Source of the DNA: Paramyrothecium sp. XJ0827
Taxonomy: Eukaryota > Ascomycota > Sordariomycetes > Hypocreales > Stachybotryaceae
Direction: 5' to 3'
Length of the DNA stretch: 64,000 nucleotides
Assembly (NCBI GenBank): GCA_020881915.1
Contig: JAJFPB010000006.1
Span: 806,001-870,000 of the forward strand
The translations under genes and the position numbers were made by a program. How positions within the stretch are numbered: the stretch's first letter is position 1; every line of letters starts with the position of its first letter. Below the pieces are notes generated by a model. The model was not told the DNA's origin and ran no database searches. It saw only the letters and a list, made by a program, of their open reading frames with translations. This document shows positions 1 through 11,473 of the stretch, piece by piece.

Positions 1-311
1 TCAGTTGCACAAGGAGGGTAACTTGGAGCAATAAATAAACTGGCTCTACAAGAATCATTGTATATTAGAACCATTCTCGCATATACTCAAATCATTCATA
101 AATAACCACTGCAAGACGCCAATGAACCCTCGCAATATCACGCAAACTCAAATCCATGCCTCTATCGCCATGAGCGCAGATAGCCTCCATTTGGCCTCCA
201 CTTGGCGTTGTGCATTATTCGGACGAGGTCAGATCTCGAATATATTGTTTAGTTGTTCCCTCCCCACAAAACCCCGGCGCAATCAAGGTCATAATCATTT
301 ATTCCGCTAGG
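1..311. other. Intergenic, no gene recognised
   Basis: I see no convincing coding region here. The only long frame, on the plus strand, has no family resemblance and lies beyond the 3' end of the neighbouring minus-strand gene, so part of this stretch is probably its 3' untranslated region. Confidence 0.4.
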
Positions 312-652
312 TCATCGTCGGGTTGATGCAGCGAAGTAGCGAGCTTCCCAATTCTTGATCGGGTCGACCGCTGGGACACTCTTACTCTTTCGCTGTATTT
401 GTGTCGGCTTGGTAGACGAGGGCGAGATCTTGTTTTGAAGACTTTGAAGGCGGCTGACAATGCTTGTCTTCAGATTGTGAGATGCATCCTTTGTTGTGTC
501 TGGTTATGGTGTTAGTGGTATTCCCGATGGAGATGGATGAGTGGAGTCATACCGGCCTTGAAGTAGGAAGCCGCACTGGTGCTTGCTGTGGAGAAATCCG
601 AGGCAGCGTCGGACGTGACTTGGTTGGTGTTTTGATTAGATGTGGTAGCCAT
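312..652 (-). CDS. Small hypothetical protein, 95 aa, two exons
   Basis: Exon 1 is 652..553 and exon 2 is 499..312, joined across a 53-bp intron with a GTATGA donor and an ACCAG acceptor. The junction restores one frame and gives 95 residues. The first third is rich in Ser, Thr and Ala. The C-terminal half carries a basic stretch (IQRKSKSVP) and ends with NWEARYFAAS followed by Thr-Arg-Arg. There is no signal peptide, membrane segment or known domain that I recognise. It is supported by the clean splice, an initiator ATG after a purine-rich leader, and an open frame that would otherwise be interrupted. It is convergent with nothing and sits head-to-head with the C6 factor at 1157. Function unknown; a chance spliced frame cannot be excluded. 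Confidence 0.5.
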
Positions 653-1156
653 TGTGAAGAATGATTGAGAAGTGCGATTTGTGAATAGGCTTTCGATTGA
701 GGTCGAGTTACTGTTGATGATGATGATGGGTGTTCGACAAGATTGACGGGGACTTGGACTTAATTAATAGTCGCCCAAGATTAACAATTACTCACACTTT
801 CGCTAGATGCTTCAGCTCTTGCACCGGTGACAAATGTGGTTGAACCACACCGCGGCTTCGGTGTCAAGAGTCATCGTGAAGGGCGTATCCTGTCAATCAG
901 CCTGTCTATTGGTCAGCCACGGCTGGTAAGCGTGTGAGTCGTATAAAATGAGCAAACCGAGAGCCGAGATGACATCAAATCCTCGTGGGAAAGTGAGGCT
1001 GACCCACCTTCGAGCCGAGCCGAAGCCGAGATCCAAGCCGAAGCCGAGCGTCAAAGTCACTCCGAAGCCGACCATGGCCCAACTAATTTCGCAAACCGTC
1101 CACACGCTAATGGACCAAAATGCACAAGACCACCGTCTTCCGGCTGTGGGCACGAG
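653..1156. promoter_or_regulatory. Divergent promoter region with upstream ORF
   Basis: About 500 bp separate the small minus-strand gene from the C6 factor. The stretch holds a GATGAT microsatellite near 717, a run of AGCCGA repeats near 1010-1050 and a 70-codon plus-strand upstream ORF (948..1160). The last three bases of that ORF overlap the start codon of the C6 factor as ATGA. No TATA box is obvious. Confidence 0.45.
1010..1050. repeat. Short AGCCGA-type direct repeats
   Basis: Several imperfect copies of AGCCGA/AGCCGAAGCCGAG follow each other just upstream of the C6 factor, with further isolated copies near 960 and 1064. They lie inside the upstream ORF, where they encode Lys/Pro/Arg-rich residues. 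Confidence 0.6.
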
Positions 1157-3523
1157 ATGAGCGCTTATGGCGTGGCTCCGAGACGTCGCAACGGCCGTCT
1201 GCAGGCTTGTGACCCTTGCAGAAGCCGCAAGGTCGCGTGCGACCACACTCAGCCAGTCTGTCTGCGATGTCGCAGGAGGAAGCAAGACCAGGAATGCATT
1301 TACACTCTCTCTGATAGCGCATGCCAGCCCGGAAGTGTGATCCCGCGCCGTAGAGTCGAGGAAGCCAGATCACCTCGCCCGCGTACATCGTCGATGCCAT
1401 CAGCCTCGACGTCGCTGCCTCGTCCGTGCTTCACCACGGACCGTAACTCTCCAGCATCAACGCCGCAGCCATCACTGGCACACACGGCCCGTGTTGCATC
1501 CCAGTCGCAAATATTAACATCAGGTAACAACAGGTCGACTTCGTTCAGCTCGCCAGCACCCCGAACGTCAGGCCATCTTGGCTTCACAAGCCACTCGACG
1601 CTGTACCAGGAGACCAGCCAGCGCCTGTCTAGCTTGCAAAGGACACCATCAACGGGTCACACTTCTCCTCTGACAATCGACCAAGAGCCCTCAGATCTCC
1701 GCAATGCCAGGCCTGTATCACCTGAAATGCTGGAGATGTGCCAGACGGTCCTGGGTAACTTGCCAGCTCTGGACAAGATGAGAATGCGGAGTCCTCCAAG
1801 GACCCCTCTCAATATTAGAGACACGTGGGCCAACTTACTTGCAGTGCGCGTTATGCAGTCTTTACAAAATCATATAGGCGACGATGATGAAAGTAGGGAT
1901 CTAAGACTAGAAGAACTCGGAAAGCTCCTACGCGGAAACACAGCGCGGCCAATTGTGGAGGAGGCGGATACTGTCGAGGAGTGGATGGCCTACTACACTG
2001 GTGCGAATCTCCGGTGGGAGTCCATCGCGCTGGCCTTCACCTACTATGACCAGCCTGAGCATGCAAACAAATTGACAACAGAGGGAAATAGACGGGAGGG
2101 CCGAAACAGCCCGTGGAGGCGTTTTGCCCTGCACAATCTCAACTTGTGCATCAACTTGTCTAAAATGTTTTCAGATGGCAACCTGCTCTTGCTTCACGTT
2201 TGTCATCGGCGCGCAATTTTGGAGTCAGTGACTGGTGGAGATACCGGTACAGTTCGAGAAATCATCACTAATAATACATGACTGACAATGCCTAGTTCTC
2301 TCATGCTGGGTTGCCCACTCTGAGGCAGTTGCTCTCTTGACATTCATGGGCCTTCACGTCGAACAGGAAACATCCTCTTATGTCCCGACTTTTACGTCCG
2401 AGCTACGGCGGCGGCTGTGTGCCAACGTCTTCAATATCGACAAAGCCTTCCTAGGGCTGCAAGGTCGCCCTCCGCTGCTGTGCCATCGGTACGTTTCAAC
2501 TTCACCGCCGCTGGATCTGCCCGACGAGGCCTTTCTTGGCGACAGCGAGTCGTTCAGGGCGGCTGTCAGCGCGGTGGATGAGCTGGGCTGGAACACGACT
2601 GGCGTTATGTCTGCAGTGACAGTTGCACGAGCCCGAACAGTGTTAGCCTGCGTTCGCGACGAGCTCATTGGAATGGCTTTGGCGAACAGAAAGCTCGTGA
2701 GCACAGAAGATATCTTGTGAGTCAATGACAACGCAGCTGCCTTGCGTGACTGAATATTCATTTCGACAGGTCCATCAAGAAGAAGGCCCACGATGCAATC
2801 GATGAGCTGCCGCAGTGTCTGATGTATCGAGAGGAAGACATACACGACTACTCCGTCCACTACGACCAGGTTTACGCTTGCTTGTACATTCGATTGGAAT
2901 ACCTTCAGAACCTCTTCGTAGCGGAGCGTCTTCTGTGCCGGCGTGGTGCAAACACTGATGATGAACTCTTGCTGATCAGCTTCGAAATGGTTGCGCTGAC
3001 ACTCAAATTCTGGACACACCAGGACCGTTTTGCTGGTGCAATCAATGATTTTGAGGGCCTGGTAATGGCAAGCCCATGCTATTTCGTCTTCTATGCTAAC
3101 AAGTGCGAAAAGGTCATGAGCTATGCTGCCCCCGGTGGGGGCGTGCTGAGCATGGAGCTCCTACGGCCGACTTTCTCCGGGCCCCACCATCCGCGAAACC
3201 AAGACTTGACGCGGTCCTCCATCATCCAGAAGCTAAGCCTGCTGGTAGGGTTTCTGGGCTGGGTCGGTCCAGATGCACCCAATGCCGACCTATGTGCCAA
3301 TTGCCGTACGGTCATACAGCAAGTCCTCGACCACACGTTCAACCAAGGACGTACCTTGTCTGTGGAACAAGAGCAAGCAGATCTGTATCACCAACAACAG
3401 GACTGCGCCGAGCATGCGCTAGGCGAGCCTGTCGACAGAGATACTAATTTCGGCTTCGACTTGCTGGATACGTTCAGCTGGCTAAGAAGCGATGATCTGA
3501 GCATTTTGGGGATACAAAGCTGA
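1157..3523 (+). CDS. Zn2Cys6 fungal-specific transcription factor
   Basis: Nuclear DNA-binding regulator. Exons are 1157..2246, 2296..2716, 2770..3061 and 3113..3523, giving 737 aa. The N-terminus holds a binuclear zinc cluster with Cys18, Cys21, Cys28, Cys35, Cys38 and Cys47 (spacing 2-6-6-2-8) and basic residues between them. A Ser/Pro/Thr-rich linker follows. The middle-homology (fungal_trans) region runs from about residue 210 and includes the typical stretch SELRRRLCANVFNIDKA. The third intron (51 bp, GTAATG...GAAAAG with a GCTAAC branch site) is divisible by three and open, so it can be misread as coding. Removing it gives the usual family context (residues around APGGGVLSMELL). No target gene is evident; the neighbours are not a biosynthetic cluster. 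The start is set by the position of the zinc cluster. Confidence 0.88.
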
Positions 3524-5647
3524 CCCAGCCATGCCTGCCTTGGGGTTATAGCGATATTCTTATTTGAGAATCCCAAACCTAGGTCTCCTTGATAAATTGC
3601 CTGATAATTTTAATTCTCTCGGATGAAGTTCAAGCGAGCCGCGGGTCGTGGCTCTTGTGAGATTAGCATACTTCTCTATTGCCTATGTGGAACTCGGCGA
3701 TGCTGCTTAGCAATCCAAGGCATTAGTAGCTACTTTGTAATATGGAACAACTGGCTATTATTACCTTGTTTATAGATCATGAATCGAGGCAATATTATTA
3801 CAGTACACGTGTTTGTACTACCAAGCGTGAAGCACTAAGAAATTATAATTTTCTTCTTAACTAAAGGTATTTTACTAAGGGATTAAGGCCTAACTATAGT
3901 ATTACTAGTACAGAAGTGAATATATTATATTCTAGCTAGGCCACTAGGGAATCCAAAGTACTGTTTACTGAAGTAATAAGGCTGGTCTCTAAAGGTTTAG
4001 ATACTACTTTAAGTTCTTTATACATCGAAAAATCACTAATACTATTTCGCTAGTTCTACACGCGATATTTAATGTAGTTTTTTTTTTTAAAGAATCACAA
4101 GTAGCTAACACCAAAAACGACCTATCTCCTGAGATATTCTCGCAATAGATTCGGTGGACATTGTCTGTATTATAGGAGCCTCGGTGCATGCATACCTACT
4201 GACCCCTGCTTTATTAAATCCGTGCCAGCCTTCGCTCAGGCATTACACAGATCCCGCAGTCTCATGTACCAGCCAAATCTCCAATTGGTCCAACTTTGAT
4301 ATCGACCGTTACGCACACGGGGCCAGAGAGGCCTCGAAACAAGAAACCCACATACGCCTTGTAGGCCCCATCGCACAGGCACTCTTCCAGGACTACAATA
4401 TTACATTATCTCATGCCTTCCAGCAGTGGAAAGTCTTTCGCAATTCTGGAAACTCGCTCCCATGGGCAAAAGACTTCGCTCCAGAGGCTCGGGGTCTCAA
4501 GTTCGACCGTTCCTTCTCACTGTTGGAGGATGCTGGGCGAAACACTGACTGGGAATACACGTTGCCAATAGCCCTGGACCCAGGATGACACAATGACAAG
4601 GTTGTTGTACTGAGTACATCATACACCATGCTTGGCTTGCAGAACATCTTTCAGCACTTGCGGAGCGCCACGGGGGTGTCACGGTATACCCTTTTTAACT
4701 GTGTTACTGATCTTGACAACTCGTGGCCTGCAGATCCATGGTATCGCTCTATCACTCATCGAATCCCCTCGTTACCATATCAACTAATGGAGCAGCGTGC
4801 AGGGTGCTCTATATGCATGTGTAGATCGAAGGGAAAGCCCGGCCTGGCCTCGAAATAATGTATGTGTCCCAAAATTAGGCCTCACGGTTGAGATGAACCC
4901 GAGATGAGCGCGTCGAGCCCGCCATCGGCAGCGATTGTACTCTGCGTGTCATGATCCCCCGGGGTACGTCTCAAGTATAACTCTGATGAGTGCATGTCTA
5001 ATGTTTTTCCCGTCCGGGTTTGCCGGTAGCCCGACTGGCCATAATCACGGAGCTCAATTCGATGACTCGTGCCGGCTTAGAAACTGTCTGCCAGGTAACG
5101 CCCTTTATTCGAGAACTGTCTCTTGAAGCAACTGAATGTCTAATTACTCATGATGACTTCGTCGCTAACCGCGTAAATGGCGGGCTTGGCCTGAAAGAGT
5201 TTTTACGCAATTGACAGTAATGACGATTGCACTCCCCTAGACATTGTAGAGATACCGAAGCCGGCACTAGACATGTCAGGAAAAGTTGACCAACAAGACC
5301 GACGTGATAATGAAGCCCTGCAGAATCATTAGCGGTTCTTCCCAACCCTTTGCATTGGCGGAGGAGATCCTATGCTGCCGTCAGATCGACCTAGCGGGAA
5401 CAAGTGTGTGATTTGTCATGTCACTGGCAACATCAAATGGCCAAAGGTTAGGAGCAGTGACCTGTCAATGTTTTTCTATACGCCTCGATGCAATGCTTTT
5501 AGCATCCCATGCCCTCGAAACTTATTATGTGAAAGTACTCAATTGAATACGAAGCTTCTGGGTTCGATACAGTTTGACCCATTGGCCATGGAGTCGGCTC
5601 AGCTAGCGCTTGACCTTCCACAACCTTCCTCCATAGAAAACCGTGCC
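3524..5647. other. Gene-poor, partly AT-rich intergenic region
   Basis: Between 3590 and 4150 the sequence is strongly AT-rich with many TA steps and no long frame. From 4150 to 5640 composition is more mixed and there are several short plus-strand frames (about 4154-4588 and 4628-4858) that lack ATG starts, do not splice together convincingly and match no family I recognise. They may be remnants of a decayed gene. Confidence 0.4.
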
Positions 5648-7908
5648 TTAGATTAATTTCAGCTCCCAATTCTTTATTCGCGGTCCCCATGACTCCCAAA
5701 GCTGTGCCCCACTCAAGCCAGTGTCCGTCTCAACACACTCAAGGAATCGATGTCCATGATCTACCCTGATGAATCTACTCTCTCCTTCTGGATGCGGAGT
5801 GATAATCAAGGCAGTGATCCCACCATTACGGAGATTTCCCAGGCGTAGTACGAACAAGGGGGCGCCGTATGAAGTACCGCCTGGAGCACTCAAATTCTTC
5901 AAATAGTCGAAGCGATGCAAATCACAAGCCTTTCCTGGCACTTTGAAGATGTGGGGGTCCAATCTGTCACGTTCTGCTCTAATGAGCTGTTCGTCGTTGC
6001 AGAATTCCGTCCGATGGATTCCATATATGAAATCGCACGTAGCCACTTTCGTGTCATTTGGCTGTTTGTCTGTGCCGTGATATGTAGTGCGGCTAATGAT
6101 CGCGGATTTGTCAAGTTGTACAACTTGTGCTCTTATGGTTATTTCCCCGCCAATTGAGTTGGACCATTTGTCCATTGATGTATCATGCAAACATGAGACG
6201 TCCACAATCTGCACAAGCGAGGAGAAGCGGTTCGGATCTTCCCGCCACAGCACCGGTGCTTCGACACCAGCCCAGGACCAGGAAGGTGGGTTCCATAAGC
6301 GACGGCAGTTGCTTGCATCAGTGCACAGCTGATCTTCTTTCCTTTCCTCGATTTGAACAGGATCCCATGCAAGTAAGTAAGGCAAATGCCATTTATCGTC
6401 CCAAAGGCCCGCCAAATACTCGATATTAGTCCGTTCTTGGAACTTGGACGCGATTCCGGCTAAAGCTCGTAGTCGATCTTCTCTTACGGTGAGAGCACGA
6501 GAAGTATATTCTTCCACGATGCCCACCCATCCGCCCAACAAACTCTCATCTCGGTTTCCAGTTGTAGTATGAGGTTCGAGTACTCCATTGTACATGTTCG
6601 ATGGCTGAGCTAGCCCTTTCATCGAAACATCTCCGGCTGACACATGATCTGTTGAATTGGCACTTAACAGGTTATGGTAAGTCCTCTTCCGATGAGGCGA
6701 CCAAGTGAAAGGCTCGGGGTCCGTAGCTGGCCAAAAGCTATCATTGCAGTCCCAGATTGGGCCCTTGTTGGAGCAAATAAGCAATCGTCGAGACAATAGA
6801 ATTTCCTGAAATACCCAAGCACGACTGAATATTATGGAAGTCTCTGATGCTGTATCCTTCACCTGTCTGAAAAAATTAAAATAGGTCCAGTCTTTCTCCC
6901 CATGCGCGTCTGTTTCGCGGACATAGAACTCAAAGCTGTGCCCGTTCCGAAGTTGCCAATTGATCTTACTGGTTCTGCCATATTCTGGGGTTACTCTGGG
7001 AAGCAATCCTTCTCGGCTATCAGCAGCCTCTGCGGCTACTATCGTAAGCGTCGAGTTTTCATAAATTTGCCACATCTGTTTTGCCGCAGATCTCCACTCC
7101 TCTATGTCGTCTTGTACGATACACAATGAGTCTATCCAGAGATACTGTAAGCCAATGTTGCGTGTAAGCATGACTGCTTGGGAAAATGTCAGTGGCATTT
7201 CTCTTATAGGGATTGCTTGAGCATAGTCTCGTATGCTGTTTCGTTTTGTTTGGAGGGTGTAGCTTGGACGGCCCCAACAATGGCTAAGACAGGCGTATTG
7301 TCCCTCTTCTCCTGGCAAAGTCGTGTGTAGATATGGCTGCTGATCAACAGTGCCGACATTGATGACACGCTTGGGTAGAGCAACCTTTTTCAAGGTACCA
7401 CAATTGCCATGGTTCTCAGAACATATCTTGATTGAGTTATGAAGGAATTGAGCGAGTTCATATGAGTATGGATCTTTGATCATAGGGCGGAGCAGACCAA
7501 ATGGGGATATCGAGATGCCGGTATCTAGTCCAAGGTTAGTGAATACCCACGTCTTGGCCATAACAGAATATGTGTTGGCTCGCCGTTCTCTAAGAATAGG
7601 TCCAAATGTAGATCAAGAGTAATACTAAGTCCAACTGTGCTTCTGCGATATGGCTGCCGCCGAGGCAAAATCTTCGTTGTTGGCAACAGGACGTCGGCTT
7701 GTTGGTGGTCTCGGAAGAACGTTAGAACGGCCGCGTGAATCATTCCACAGGCCTCACAGCCTTCCTTATAGCCGTCCGCAAAGGATGTTATCTCAGAACC
7801 CTTGAGAAACTTCGGACCTCGCAAGGCAGACTGGTCATCAAACATTTTTTGACGATGTGCGAAAATTCCTCCACAATAGGGGCAATTTGGTCGTTGAATT
7901 GAGCCCAT
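5648..7908 (-). CDS. HET-domain protein, junction near 7540 unresolved
   Basis: Heterokaryon-incompatibility (HET) family protein, a group that triggers cell death after non-self recognition. An N-terminal part starts at 7908 with Cys-pair motifs (CPYCGG, CEACGM). The main part (7561..5648) carries the HET core: the motifs LSHCWG, LWIDSLCIVQDD and RAWVFQEILLSRR. These appear in the usual order over about 260 residues, followed by a C-terminal region with WSWAGVE. The two parts are in different frames and overlap by 37 bp. The strict AG before the second part would need an intron of about 26 bp (GTGGGT...CTAG), too short for this genome. A 77-bp alternative ending at CAAAG keeps frame but has a poor branch site. 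Either the gene is frameshifted or the intron is unusual. An in-frame ATG at 7561 could give a shorter protein of 637 aa. Confidence 0.75.
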
Positions 7909-8867
7909 TATATGCCAATCAGTACTTAGACTGGAACTTGGAGTAGGGCCCGCGCACGGTAACTAGTCGTAGCGGAATACTTAGTTAATAAAGATAATAC
8001 TGCATGTATCTAGCTGACGGATAGTGCGAATGCCGGGTTAACGTCTAATCTAGAATGCTATTTATAATTAAGAGTGATTCAGAGGGGACGAGATTATCTT
8101 GTGACGTAGTCACGTACAAGGGAATTTGAGCCTCATAATTATTTCCCCGCTCTTTGTCAATAGTACACGTGGTATAACGGGAAAAGTCTCTACGGCTTCG
8201 TTGGCAATCCGGTCAGGTGACCTAGAGCATTTCCCCTCTTTTCTCCAGTGCATTACTTTGACATACCTTAGTTAGTAATATAAGTTGAAGTCTTTTAATC
8301 TAATAGATACTACCTTTTGCCTATGTGGTTACTTACCCTACGCTTGTGACCTTATTATAATGTTATTACTATAAGATAGTCAGTAGTATAAGTTAAAGTT
8401 TTAGAATGTAATAAATACTACCTTGTACTTACTTCGTTAATATGAACCTTATGCGCATAGTTTTATTATAATAATAACGATTGTCATTTTGTTTGCAGTC
8501 TAAAGGGACTCTTTCGGTAGCGGAATGCTAAAATATTTGAATATGTGACTACACATTCTTTCAAGCTCATGGCAATCACATCTGATTTCATTTTAGCATG
8601 ATAAAGATGTGCTATCAGTAGCACGCTGTGTTTTCAATCTTTTTCTGACAAATTTCGATTTAGTTGCCGATCATGAAATGATTTAGTCGTTAAGTACAGT
8701 TAAGAGAGGTGTTAGTTGCACGTTGATGGACAAGAGGGCTACATCACAGGCACTTCCAAGCATATGGGGTTTTTTTTTAGCTCGTGAGATTATGGCAATA
8801 TTATTGTCCTCCCTACTGTTACTGTAGTCTTGTGCTTGATACAACAATCTAGTAGCCGCACTGTTGC
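7909..8867. other. AT-rich intergenic region with diverged tandem repeat
   Basis: No coding signal. The stretch is AT-rich, contains a two-copy repeat of about 108 bp (see separate entry) and a T-rich tract near 8769. It lies between the promoter of the HET gene and the 3' end of the SMP-C2 gene. Confidence 0.45.
8262..8480. repeat. Diverged tandem repeat, period about 108 bp
   Basis: The segment beginning at 8270 recurs at 8378. Over the first 47 bases 39 are identical; five of the eight differences are transitions. The right halves are less alike but share the TTATTATAAT ending. The transition bias is what repeat-induced point mutation would leave, but two copies this short cannot prove it. 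Confidence 0.55.
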
Positions 8868-10542
8868 TTACTTCTCTCGCTGTGGCAATGACAAACCCTG
8901 CCCGGTTGCAGCATTCACACCCCTCAAGCAGATGCTTGCTCTCACCTTCGCTCCACCGCCAATGTCGAAGCTTTCTTGCAGCGTCATGTCCGGCGCCTCC
9001 AGCAGAGCCGAGAAGGGCACATCCGTCCCGCCAATCTCCCTGTCCTTGCTCAAACACGAAATTCGGAAACTGTTGGCCCCGCTGCCCACCATATCCGAGG
9101 TAACAGGGATGCGGAAATTCTGATCAAACGTTGGGTTGTTGATGTCTGTGCCAGGGGCATCCGTCTTTACGGCCGTTTGGAAGCGGTGCTTCTCTCCCCA
9201 GGTCACCACCACGCTCGGGCTGAGCTCTTCTCGCTGACCCTTGATGCCGGTCGCACCGGCCACCAAGATGCTGATAAGCCCGCACAACCGACCATCGCCT
9301 CTGTGATCGGAAGCGGAGAAGCTGCTGCCATCGGCTTCAAAGTGGAAGAAATGACCTCTTATGGAAACTTTGCCATCAGTCTCCTCACCCTTGCGTATCA
9401 AATCCAGTTCCTGTGCGCCGCCAGCCGTCAAGATCTCCTTGACGGTCGTGACAGCAAGGCCAACTTCATCATCAGAGCCAACGTCGTGGTCCTGTACTGT
9501 GACTGTGATGCATTGGTCGAAATCTGTGACCACAAAGTCGTGCGTCTCACCCCACGTAGGGGTGGTGGAGTTGTTCTTGACACTCGTTGTCCACGGCTCC
9601 TCAGCACCCACTTCCACCTCGGCATAGCAATCCGGACTCGCGCGCGTCAGCTTGGCAAACAACCGCTTGGTCTTCGTCTTGGACTCCTCCGCAAAACCCC
9701 ATGCCTTGTCGACAGTCACGCGAATGATGCCGAGCGGGTGGTGGTACGTCTTGAAATAGTCATTGTTGGCATCGAGCTTGATGGCGATGCGGTTGGGCAG
9801 AACTGCTATGCTCTTGATGATACTGAGAATGACCTTGCGGACTGCGCCATCAATCATGGAGAAGTCAGCCACATCCGCAGCGCCGGTGAAATTGAGCTTG
9901 AGCACTGGCGGGTTGATGAAGGCTACTTGAGCGGCTCCGATCTGCGAATGCTTTTAGTAACAAACACAAGTATGATGTGCGCTCAGATGAAATGAGGTCT
10001 TGAACTTACCAGTGGAATGACATTAGTCAAAGGGCACAGCAGAACAGAGAGTCTGCCGTGAAGTTCGACGCCTTTGACACCCTGGGAAGCGAATAAGTTT
10101 TAGGATCCTCCAGCATATTCAGGGCTTGATCCATACTTACGACTTTCGGAATCATATCGCCGTCCAGCTCAATATCACATTTGCCAGCCCAATCGAGATT
10201 CAGGTCAAGCTTGATCCCATCTGCTGCCGTCTTTGTAACACGGACATTCGAAAGCACGATCGGCACAGGGCCGAGCTCGACCTTGGTGAAATGCAGAGTC
10301 GCCAAGGGGCCAGGGAGCATGGTCTTGAACATCGGATCAGCGATGTCTCTAACCATCTGGCTGCCAGCCACCCGGATGTTGGGCCATAACTGCGCAACGA
10401 TTTCGTTCAAGAAGCCTAGACTGCAAGTTAGTCAACCGCATCTCGCAGAACATCTTGATGAAAGGCTCCAAGTCATAGAGGATGACTAACCGGCAGACTC
10501 CCCATCTGCTTCCGCAGTCAGCTTTTCCACAAGTGTCGCCAT
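8868..10542 (-). CDS. SMP and C2 domain protein (extended-synaptotagmin/tricalbin-like)
   Basis: Probable lipid-transfer or membrane-contact protein of 490 aa. Exons are 10542..10491, 10415..10141, 10081..10010 and 9941..8868, all with good GT/AG borders. Residues about 18-215 resemble the SMP lipid-binding domain of extended synaptotagmins and tricalbins, beginning FLNEIVAQLWPN and including the IKLDLNLDW and VLLCPLTNVIPL strands. A first C2 domain (about 220-345) follows, with Asp-rich loops typical of Ca2+-binding C2 (VTVQDHDVGSDDEVG). A second C2-like segment (about 360-470) completes it. Unlike yeast tricalbins there is no N-terminal membrane hairpin, so attachment to ER would need a partner or the C2 domains. 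The family call is from domain order; the physiological role is inferred. Confidence 0.85.
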
Positions 10543-11473
10543 GTCTGCCTTTTGTATCGACAGGGGTTTATCGCCAAGTGATTGACTGTGTGAAACGTGG
10601 GTGGCTAGGTTAAATAGCTACTGGCCACTGTCCCTGGATACCAACTGAGAGTAAGAGCTTATATAGTGGATTAATCTAGCTTAAGAGATCTTGGCATGGC
10701 GCCTCAGTCGATTAGAAAATGCGAAGCTTTCTATTTCCAGGTTATTGGGCGTCACAGAACAGGCCCAGCTGAATGTCCATTGCGTCATGGCGCGTCGCGT
10801 AGCGTCCCCGCAGCGTGCTGTTGGGAGCAGTTCCAGCCTATGAGTAAACGACACATGCTAACGCAGTTATCCGATTGGCACCTAAGGGGTCGAGGACAAA
10901 GAGCTAGCGACTTGGGTGATGAGCGTTACATCACCTAGTGTGTGGAACAAGAAACTTGCTTTTTAGGCAAGCGAAGCTATGAAGATGTAGAGGAATTAGA
11001 CTTGGGGCTATAAAACAATATCCTACAATCTCACGCTTGATACAATGAATAGTATTATATGTAATAGACATGAGAGACATAACCGAATCAAGACATCGGA
11101 CAGGATGGGTCTGGTAAGGGGTAGGTCTGGAAGGCGTCAAGTCGTTCGATCACACCAAGCACAGCATGCCAATTGTTTCAAGTGAATACAGCCATAAGCC
11201 TCACCAATCCTTTGAACATCGAGGCATCTATGCCCGGACCTGAAACTCATCCATTTACGAAGGGTGGGATGCGGTCAACGTTCACGACCAAAACTCCTTG
11301 GCGCAACACTTTGGGGAAGGCGACACAAGCAGGAGGACCTGGACAACCATGTTGAAAATCTCTGCTAGTAGTAGGAAGCTCAAGAACGCCGCTTTCCAAC
11401 TTGCACGAGAACACCACCTACAACCTCCCTTGTTTGTCCCGACTTGCACACACCATCGTTGAATAAAAGACAG
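10543..11473. other. Intergenic, no gene recognised
   Basis: Promoter side of the SMP-C2 gene and 3' side of the threonine aldolase gene. Only short frames without family resemblance are present. Confidence 0.4.

Noticed and set aside
4154..4588. 144-codon frame in the left gene-poor region
   Set aside because: Begins without ATG, cannot be spliced to neighbouring frames and matches nothing I know; at most a relic.
8976..9995. Long plus-strand frame opposite the SMP-C2 gene
   Set aside because: It is the antisense shadow of a well-supported coding exon.
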